This document shows, piece by piece, positions 56,780-64,000 of a stretch of DNA of 64,000 nt; within the stretch, counting starts at the first letter, position 1; each line of letters starts with the position of its first letter. The stretch is from positions 73,209,614 through 73,273,613 of the forward strand of contig OZ020267.1 in assembly GCA_963971225.1 (NCBI GenBank), given 5' to 3'. This DNA is from Melieria omissa. Its lineage: Eukaryota > Arthropoda > Insecta > Diptera > Ulidiidae. Below the pieces are notes generated by a model, which was not told where the DNA came from, made no database searches, and saw nothing but the letters and a program-made list of their open reading frames with translations. The translations under genes were made by a program, and so were the position numbers.

Positions 56780-58241
56780 AACTTCATTCTTGGATTTATT
56801 ACATTTCATACTTTGCACACTGGCGCTTTTGTTCACAAATGTTACACTGTGCATCGCACTATGGTGTCCTTGTATCGAACAAGTTTTTTTTTTAATAATT
56901 CCTATTTAACTAAAAACCCATCTAAACTCATGTATGTCAACATAGCCCCACTCGCTCCTTTTCCTTTTTTCCCCTTTCCTACTTAATATTATTTAATTTT
57001 TGCGATTAGCACGCAACAATTCGCTGCTAGCAAGCTGCATCAAGCTTTTAAGCCCAAGTTTATGCTATGCATTTGTTTCCCTTTAATTTAAATTAATTCG
57101 TTCCTGAATCCACTTAAAACTTTCACACACAATCCGCAAAACTGCAATTAAATCGCATTAAAATGTAAAGCAAAGCAGCCAACAAAGTGCCAGCCCGCTG
57201 CACTCGCATCCCTCACTCAACCCCATCCGCCCCTCTCGCATATGCACGCTGGCTGCTAAACTTTCACATGCGTGGCAAACATGCCAACCCGCATGCGAAT
57301 AGTTAGCAACCAAAGCAGCCAGAGCAACCATCCACCAGCAACAAAATATTGCAGCGGTTACAAAAAATTTAACAAAAAAAAAAATTCCACCAACGACGCT
57401 TTGGTATTTATGCAATAAACATGGGCCGCGCCCCAAGGAACGTGCGATGCAAATTAAAAAATTAACAAATTCCTGCGGCGCAGCAACGGCGCCACACATG
57501 GCGAGCGTGTCGAAAATCACTTGTGCCGTCGAGCAATCATGTAAAACTCATTTCACGCTGCATTATTTCCGAACGCGAAGACGCAGCTGTACGAGTAGTT
57601 TGGAGAGAAGGGAGGAAAGTGGAACTGCGAAGTGCTGCAAATTGGAAAAGTGCAATTAACAATGTGTGTGTGAGTGTAGTAGTTTGTTGCCAGCGGGGCA
57701 TGTAACTCGCTCGCACACACACACATACAGAGACGTCTTTCTAAATATGTAATTATAATTCTTATAAGAATGCGCCACAACAACAACACACAACACCACA
57801 CAAGCAACAACGAAGCCAACACTGCAAACGACGTCGGCAACAGTAGCCGACAGTAGCCAGTAATCGTTTCGCCGTAAAGAATTTTGAAAAAGAGCAAAAG
57901 CTAACAAGCACAACTACAACAACACACACACACATACATATATCGCGTGGCACTAAAAGTAGATGGCAACAAATACGAACATAACGAATGGCAACGAGTG
58001 GCAAACACTGCTACAAACAGACATATTCGTCTTTGCTTGTTGTCTTGTTTTTTTTTTTTTGTTTACGAGCTCCAGGACTCATTGATGTTGAAGCCTTTTG
58101 TTGTTTCTGTAGAAATTTGAAGGTTAACTGTCAGGAAAATTGGGGAAAAAACTTGTAGAGAATGGTTTTGAACACAAGGTCAAAAGTGAATCAAGAAGAA
58201 GCATAAACTCAATCAAGAAGACGTCTGAATTAAGTTCTTTG
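56780..58241. other. Spacer without recognised genes
   Basis: A GC-richer block lies at 57170-57710, with CA-rich runs near 57711-57728 and 57924-57934. Frames on both strands are short and unrecognised. Confidence 0.5.
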
Positions 58242-58410
58242 ATAAGCTTCAGGGGCGGATTCAGAAAAATATTTTGGGGGTTCAAAAAGTAATTCTTTCA
58301 TATTTATAAAATGTCTTTGAATTTGTATGTAGTTTTAAAGTCGATCCTAATATTTCGGGGGTTTCAACCCCCAAGCCCTCCACCCCCCTTGATCCACCAC
58401 TCATAAGCTT
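58242..58410. mobile_element. hAT-type MITE, 153 bp, with 8-bp target duplication
   Basis: ATAAGCTT at 58242-58249 and 58403-58410 flank an element starting CAGGGGCGGATTCAG (58250) and ending CTTGATCCACCACTC (58402). The reverse complement of that end, GAGTGGTGGATCAAG, pairs imperfectly with the start (10 of 15). The CAG start and 8-bp duplication fit hAT. The element has no coding capacity. Confidence 0.65.
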
Positions 58411-58510
58411 ACACAACTTTTGAACCGAATACCATTCGAAACCATATTTTGTACTAGAAATGTTTGTGTTTGGGAGGTTTGAATCCCCCGTGTGTACCAC
58501 TGTAAGCTTA
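58411..58510. repeat. Dispersed repeat fragment shared with 54.54-54.63 kb
   Basis: The 'GAAACCATATTTTGTAC' and 'CCCCCGTGTGTACCACTG' region resembles 54575-54632 inside the mariner pseudogene. In reverse orientation it also resembles about 59376-59430. The element family is not known to me. Confidence 0.5.
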
Positions 58511-59065
58511 TGTCAGTCTACTCTCTACGGCACCCGTTAAAAGCTTCAAGCGTTTTAAGCTCAACCATCATCTACCTGATCCTTTTACTTCACACGTAGA
58601 CTAAAAAGAAATAGTAAAATTTTACTTAGTTACTAACATAAGTACTCCTCTTTTTCAAGGTTTAATAAACCAAATGTATGATCCAAAAAATTGAAGAAAA
58701 ATCGGAATGTACAAATCGAGTACAAAAAAGTTTTGAAGCATCTAAAAAAATTGTGTAGGTGTATAGGTTGATAGGTTTGAGATGGCTGCCTCTGTATGAT
58801 ACACACTTAGGCCTCTATATGAACCCGTTGTGATACCATAAACTCCACCCATTTGAAATGATCTGAAGATGCTACAAGGAAGCCAAAAGTTGAGTTGGTT
58901 CCTGAATCGCCTTAAAACACCACAAACTTATCTCATTTAATTAATTTAATTTAAGGAAATCGCATGCTACTTGAAAGATGGGAAAAAGTCGTAACCAACG
59001 ATGAATAAAATAAACGACACCAATTTTTTTAATGTACAACAACAACGCTGAGTCGGATGAATGCA
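58511..59065. other. Spacer without recognised genes
   Basis: AT-rich, with no repeat structure or homology recognised. Confidence 0.5.
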
Positions 59066-59069
59066 GGAA

Positions 59070-59215
59070 ATGGTGCCAAGGTAACCCTGAAGCACATTCT
59101 TTACTTCAGCCTGCTTCTGGGCTATGGCGTCCTCAAAGACGACATAAAGTCATTGTTGAACTTTGCTAGAACCACTCACATTCTCACGATTACTTTTACG
59201 TCAATCCACAAAAAC
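59070..59215 (+). pseudogene. Jockey-type C-terminal fragment
   Basis: Same block order as 12444-12650: 'GGTGCCAAGGTAACCCTGAA', 'GACGACATAAAGTCATTGTT' and 'TTTGCTAGAACCACTCACAT'. Translation gives a 'LNFARTTHILT' type ending. Broken and short. Confidence 0.55.
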
Positions 59216-59830
59216 TAAGGAGTTTTATTTAGTATAGCTAGGCATCTATCAAGGTCTATCAGGCATCTATCAAGCATCTATCTTGCGTGGTCAGTCAGCT
59301 TATCTTAGCAAGCTTAACAAAGGTAAACGATCAGTGACCACGCAAGGAGAGTGACGGGAATTCAAATCCTTTCCAATTGAGTGGCAAATATGATTTCAAT
59401 TGGTATTGGGCACAAAAGTTGTGCATGGAACTCTACCGGAAATTAAATTCTGTGTGCGCTACTGCAAGCGAAAATAATCTACAGTCAAGAGATAGTTGCA
59501 AGAAATCATTGAAGATCGTAAAAATCGATCGATATAAAAAAATAAAGCCTAAAAATTACAAGAAACCCCAATATGTTCCGAAAAGTGGAGGGAAATGAGG
59601 AAGCAGACTCTTGAAATCAAATCGATAAATAGCTTCAATGCTTTTCAGGCATTTCCTTTAGAGAGAATGAGGAGTTAGAATTTGAACCAATCCATACTAA
59701 TTTCTCTTCCTAAACTTTTTTCTCGAATTTATTTATTGACTCTGTGACTCTGATTTCATCAAACTTAGTTGATCCATCACTTTCTTGACCGAGTTGACTG
59801 ATAATTGGTATAAAAAAAAAAATTTAAACT
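59216..59830. other. Spacer with a short repeat fragment
   Basis: About 59376-59430 is the reverse-orientation relative of the dispersed repeat at 58411-58510. Nothing else is recognised. Confidence 0.45.
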
Positions 59831-59832
59831 TA

Positions 59833-61498
59833 CAGTCGCTCACAAAAGTATTCGTACAGCACTCTATACTCAAATAAATGTCTTGAATCTTCAAAACAAA
59901 CCAAGTTTTTGAGTTCCATTTCAATAGTGTGTTTACCACAATACTTACACTCAAGACTCCAACAAAAATCTTAGCAGAATGTTCGGCGAGACCATAGTTA
60001 TGTGGACGAAACTTCGAAAAATTCAATTTTTTATTCCACAAAAATATTCGTACAACAATAACAAAAAACAAAGAATAGACCATCTTCACAAAATTAGAAA
60101 ACAATATGAGAGTTTTAATACTTTGTGGGATATCCTTTCGCTGCCTTTATGGCGGCTAAACGCTTTGGCATCGATTGTACCAACTTTTGGCAGAGTTCTA
60201 CAGGTATTCTATTCCACTCGTACAACAACGCTTTCTGAAGACTTGTTTTGGACGAAATAGGGTGACTTCTGATTTTGTCTTCCAAATATGCCCACAGGTG
60301 CTCTATCGGGTTAACATCTGGACTCTGTGGAGGTGTTGCTAATAATGTTGTGTTGTACAGTAACCACATACGCACATCCCAAGCAGTGTGTTTGGGGTCG
60401 TTGTCCTGTTGGAAGTGATATTCCTCATCCAACCCCATTTTTTCTGCACTCTGCTGTAAATTATTCTTAAGTATATTCAAGTATACGGTTTTGTCCATGA
60501 TGCCTTCTATGAACACTAAATTACCCACTCCTCGAGAAGACATACAACCCCATACTAAGCAATTGCCGCCACCGTGTTTCACAGTGGGTTTTAAATTCGT
60601 TTTTTTCATGGCTTCTCCTGGCTTTCTCCACACTAACTGACGGCCATCCGATCCAAAAATATTGTATTTACTCTCGTCACTAAATATAACACGGCTCCAA
60701 AACTCATCTCCCTTCGATTCATGATTTCTTGCAAACAGCAAACGTTTATCGCGATTGATATTCTAGCGGCTTTTTTCGCGCTGCACGTCCATGGAACTCA
60801 TTTTCTCGCAGAACTCTTCTCACTGTTTCGTCGCTAACTTCAACACTGAGGCATGTTTTCAAGTCGTTGTTGATTTTTGTCGCGGATAAATGGGGATTTG
60901 CCTTTATTTTTCGTAATATTAAGCGTTCATCGCGCTGGGTTAATAATTTCGGCCGGCCCGAACGATCTTTATTTTTTAAAGTTTTGCGTGTTTTAGCTCT
61001 TTGTATGAAGCTTTGAATGGTAGAACGGCTTCTACCGAACATTTCGCTTATTTTGGATAAGGACTTTCCCTCATTATGGAGGTATAAAATTATTTTTTTC
61101 TCCGCGTTAGTCAACTCCCTTCCCTTAGCCATTTTTTAGAATAAAATTTTTTCAACATACACATTTTTAACGCAAATCTCTAAGGCATCGTGTTACACAA
61201 TCTCGTACGGTGTGAAATTTTAAATAAAGTAAAGTGGTACTATGCATTGCCAGTGTTTTATTGCGAAATCAGGTGTTGTACGAATATTTTTGTGGAATAA
61301 AAAATTGAATTTTTCGAAGTTTCGTCCACATAACTATGGTCTCGCCGAACATTCTGCTAAGATTTTTGTTGGAGTCTTGAGTGTAAGTATTGTGGTAAAC
61401 ACACTATTGAAATGGAACTCAAAAACTTGGTTTGTTTTGAAGATTCAAGACATTTGTTTGAGAACAGAGTGCTGTACGAATACTTTTGTGAGCGACTG
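59833..61498 (-). mobile_element. Tc1-like transposon with long IR/DR termini
   Basis: The terminal inverted repeats are 224 bp (59833-60056 and 61275-61498), with three visible mismatches, and are flanked by TA at 59831-59832 and 61499-61500. Within each arm an outer copy of CACAAAAGTATTCGTACAG (59841) and an inner copy of CACAAAAATATTCGTACAAC (60037) form the IR/DR arrangement typical of a Tc1 subgroup. The total length of 1666 bp is normal for that type. The transposase on the minus strand carries one frameshift. Confidence 0.92.
60115..61132 (-). pseudogene. Tc1-like transposase, one frameshift, DD33E spacing
   Basis: ATG at 61132. Residues 1-128 are the paired-type DNA-binding region: HTH 1 (LSKISEMFGRSRSTIQSFIQ), a GRPK linker motif and HTH 2 (LSVEVSDETVRRVL). 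The frame breaks near 60770, just after 'ARKKP', and the protein continues in another frame (NINRDKRLLFARNH) to the TAA before 60115. The catalytic part has Asp in IFSDESKY, Asp in HFQQDNDPKHT and Glu in NPIEHLWAYL. I count 33 residues between the second Asp and the Glu, one fewer than the usual 34 of Tc1. All three catalytic residues are present. A single-base change could explain the loss of the frame. Confidence 0.88.
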
Positions 61499-61500
61499 TA

Positions 61501-62033
61501 TATTTTATGCCGAACACAAAACTAAACCCATTGATCAATCCTCTGTGCTACTTTAAAGTTTTTTGATGCACCCATTCAAGCTTTAAGAGCTATGCGATTG
61601 TCAAGAAACGAGTTTTTGCTTCGGCAGAAGACATCATACAAATTTATACTTTGTCAGAAGACATCAGAATTAAAATTGAAACGGCGTAGCCTCTGATCTT
61701 TGCACTTTGATTGAAAAATAACCAAAATTCACTCACAAAATTAAAAATAAAAATTTATTCTTTAAAAGTAAAATTAAAACAAAATTTAAAATACAAATTT
61801 ATTCTTTAAAATATAAGTCAAAACAAAATTAAAAAACAAACAAATTCTTTAAAACTAAAATCCTCCTCTTCGATAAAATTCACATCGACCACAACTTACT
61901 TACATGTACCAACATTTGATCCAGTTCTCAAAATATTTGTAGTACAGTGTGTTCAACAAAAAACGTTCTTCTCTCAAGGAGTGTGCATTACATTTATTTG
62001 AAAAAAATTTGTTATTTTTTGAGAAATATAATG
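61501..62033. other. Spacer with a short AT-rich tandem repeat
   Basis: A unit with 'AAATTTATTCTTTAAAA' and 'AAATTAAAACAAAATT' occurs about three times between 61735 and 61862 (period about 47 bp). Nothing coding. Confidence 0.55.
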
Positions 62034-62853
62034 CAGGGTTTTCCAACAAGAGGTGTTATTTTGTATTACTAAAAATGGAACGATACACAATTCAACAACG
62101 CATTGAAATTATTAAAATTCACTACAAAAATGGTGAAAATCTTGCAGTCACAGTTCGCAAAACTAAAGCATTTTTGGGTCGTCGTGAAGCACCTTGTCGG
62201 ACCGCAATACGGAAATTGGTGGAAAAATTCGGGCTGTTGGGACAAGTTAGTGATGTGAAGAATAAAACCCGTGCACGTCGCTCAAGAACAAATGAGAATA
62301 TTGCTGCTGTAGCCCAAAGTGTTGAAGAACACCCAGGTTTGTCGATTCCTCGTCCTCAAGAGATGATTGGTCGGAGTTGGGTGGTATTGATCTGGACAAC
62401 GTTTACTTTCAACAAGACGGCGCTACGTGCCTCACAAGCAACGAAACCATTGCTCTTTTACGGGAAAAGTTTCCGGACCGTGTTATCTCTGGAAGAGGTG
62501 ATCACAATTGGCCACCGAGATCTTGTGATTTAACACCTTGCGACTTCTTCCTTTGGGGTCACGTGAAATATAAGGTGTACGCCAACAGCCCAGCGTCGAT
62601 TCAAGACCTCAAAGATAGAATTCGTGAGGCTATCGAGGACATAGGGCAGCCACTTTGCGATTTGGTTATGGAAAATTTCATGAAAAGGATATGGTCCTGT
62701 AAGCGTGGTCGTGGTGGCCATTTGGCTGATGTTGTTTTTCATTATTAACGGCATACCTCCCTCTTTATTATGAAATAAACATCCGATCATTTATCTCAAA
62801 AAATTGCATTTTTCTTTGAATACCAAAATAAAACCTCTTATTGGAAAACCCTG
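62034..62853 (+). mobile_element. Mariner-like element, internally deleted
   Basis: The ends are CAGGGTTTTCCAACAAGAGG at 62034 and its imperfect reverse complement ending at 62853. TA follows the right end (62854-62855). On the left the expected TA is TG, perhaps by mutation. The element is 820 bp, against about 1.3 kb for a full-length mariner. It keeps both ends of the transposase but lacks the middle. Confidence 0.78.
62075..62748 (+). pseudogene. Mariner-like transposase with the central part deleted
   Basis: ATG at 62075. The N-terminal HTH region (MERYTIQQRIEIIKIHYKNG) reads through to 'EEHPGLSIPR' near 62350. About 150 or more codons are then missing, and the frame changes. The C-terminal part (62377-62748) has 'DLDNVYFQQDGATC' with the second catalytic Asp and 'CDLTPCDFFLWGHVKYKVY' with the third acidic residue (Asp), then ends 'GHLADVVFHY'. 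The DD-D pattern places it among mariner relatives rather than Tc1. The first catalytic Asp lies in the deleted part. Confidence 0.8.
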
Positions 62854-62862
62854 TAGAATATT

Positions 62863-63790
62863 TAATATGGGGTCCAATCTCCTGTATTGTCTATAACAGC
62901 GTGACATCTTTGGCGACAACTGACAGCCAAAATTTCAGCATGTTCCACGGAAAGAGACCTCCACGTTTTCTTGAGAAATCGAATAAAATGTTTTGATGAT
63001 TTTATATTCTTTTTTGATATCTTAGCTTTCATATAGCCCACACATTCGCTATGGCATTTGCATCTGGTGACTGTGAGGGCCAATCCAAAGTTGCAATATT
63101 GTGATCCTCTTTCCACTTAGTGCATAGTATACTTTTGGGTTTCGGGTCGTTATCTTCTTGTAGTATCCAATCGGTGTAATTTTTCCAATATAATTTTTCA
63201 GCAGACTTCAATAAACAATCCTTGTACAATTTCAGCATTCTAACTGCTTTTAAATTTCCGGTGAAACACTTTAGAACGCCAAATCCTTGGGCAGAGAAGC
63301 ATCCATACACATGACCCTTCTGGGATGCCTTTATCTTCGTTGAATAAATTGTTCACCTTCTTTCAATCAAACAAGTCTAATTTGATTCAACAACACAAAA
63401 GACAGATGAATCAATCTGTTCATATTACTTTGGTCCAATCACCATCAATATTTGTGTAAGCCCACTGAAGAAGCTTTTCAAGATGCTCTTTGGAAAGCAA
63501 CGGTTTCGACAAAGTGCCGCTACGTTTTATGCCTGATTGCCTGATTCCAGGCCCTTCTCCGATAGTATATTGTTGGCTTCTCTCAGACTGACCGTTGGGT
63601 GTCTTTCAAAAAGCCCATTGATGACTTTATCCTGCCACTTGGAAGTGGTGGGGTTTTGGCCTCTTCCTGGTTCGTCGTCATCGTTTCATGTTTATGCATA
63701 GCGTTTAGACCACCTCTTAACAAACGTTGAAGTGGTTTTAAGATATTTTGCGAAAATTTGAATATTTTTTCATTTATTTCAGTCAAAATT
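62863..63790 (-). pseudogene. Tc1-like transposase pseudogene, catalytic Glu lost
   Basis: The minus-strand order is as follows. An N-terminal HTH region lies at 63786-63440, spread over two frames ('SKWQDKVINGLFERH' near 63610 and 'EHLEKLLQWAYTNIDG' near 63470). A catalytic part follows (63310-63029: MYGCFSAQGFGVLKCFTGNL, then DWILQEDNDPK, then LDWPSQSPDANAIANVW). The end is 'RCHAVIDNTGDWTPY' near 62870. In the third catalytic block the usual PIENVW is AIANVW, so the catalytic Glu is Ala. Several frameshifts add to this. Its terminal repeats are not visible: the mariner-like element abuts its 3' side and the window ends soon after its 5' side. Confidence 0.82.
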
Positions 63791-64000
63791 AAAACATAAA
63801 TGTATTTAAATTGAAAGAAAACGTCAAATCAAAAGGGTTCTCTAATTTTTTCTGCTTCTTCTTCCTCTACTATGTCAAGATATACTATTTAAAAAACGTC
63901 TGTACTTTTCTTTTTTAAACCTTAATACTCAGTTTTTAATTTCGTATTTTTCATAAAACTTCAAGCTTTTCTAAGATCAACAAAAAAATAGATTCTTGCA
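63791..64000. other. AT-rich end of window
   Basis: May hold the 5' terminal region of the Tc1-like pseudogene, but I cannot identify a terminal inverted repeat. Confidence 0.4.

Noticed and set aside
58503..58510. TAAGCTTA as the right target duplication of a larger 58,250-58,502 element
   Set aside because: The exact 8-bp match ATAAGCTT at 58,403-58,410 gives a better boundary. The outer match is shifted by one base.
59733..60104. 123-codon minus-strand frame, with a near-copy at 61,242-61,556 on the plus strand
   Set aside because: Both are readings of the same 224-bp terminal inverted repeat of the Tc1-like element. Repetition reflects the arms, not a duplicated gene.

Overview
This is 64 kb of AT-rich, repeat-dense animal DNA, best explained as intergenic or long-intron sequence from a fly (Diptera, Brachycera; I lean towards a tephritid-like fly from memory of its repeat types, but that is inference). 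The evidence is a copia element whose primer-binding site matches the anticodon arm of fly initiator tRNA-Met, a Bel/Pao element, R1-like and other non-LTR remnants, mariner/Tc1, Transib and piggyBac-type elements, and a tRNA-derived SINE. I could not recognise any host protein-coding gene. The only intact long reading frames belong to transposable elements.

Layout. 0-11 kb: a 230-bp tandem repeat at the left edge, a hairpin, a candidate TATA/Inr promoter near 1.43-1.46 kb, a complete SINE with a 16-bp target-site duplication (3.63-4.0 kb), and a ~160-bp tandem array (6.8-7.9 kb). 11-19 kb: a foldback element, a Jockey-type 3' end, an (ATTTT)n array, a piggyBac-type MITE, and an unclassified ~0.96-kb inverted-repeat element. 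19.1-26.06 kb: a copia element with nearly identical LTRs sits inside another (ATTTT)n array and is itself split in its integrase by a younger 2.39-kb hAT-like DNA transposon. 27.8-31 kb: a degenerate minisatellite and a ~240-bp tandem array. 32-36.4 kb: a scrambled mariner remnant and a dead R1-like fragment with other non-LTR tails. 36.5-42.25 kb: a complete Bel/Pao element with identical 183-bp LTRs, a CTTAC target duplication and one unbroken 1744-residue gag-pol. 44.09-45.95 kb: a decayed Transib-like element whose ends look like V(D)J recombination signal sequences. 45.95-49 kb: tandem repeats around a 1.5-kb foldback element. 50-56.8 kb: RNase H, RTE-type and Jockey-type fragments, the longest (ATTTT)n array, a mariner pseudogene and a compound hairpin. 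58-64 kb: a hAT-type MITE, a Tc1-like element with IR/DR termini, an internally deleted mariner-like element and a dead Tc1-like pseudogene packed end to end.

The elements work as parasites rather than as a pathway. Nesting gives relative ages: (ATTTT)n array, then copia, then the hAT-like insertion; and a tandem repeat, then the Transib-like insertion. The Bel/Pao and copia copies are the youngest-looking LTR elements. The most interesting single signal is the RSS-like architecture of the Transib-like ends.
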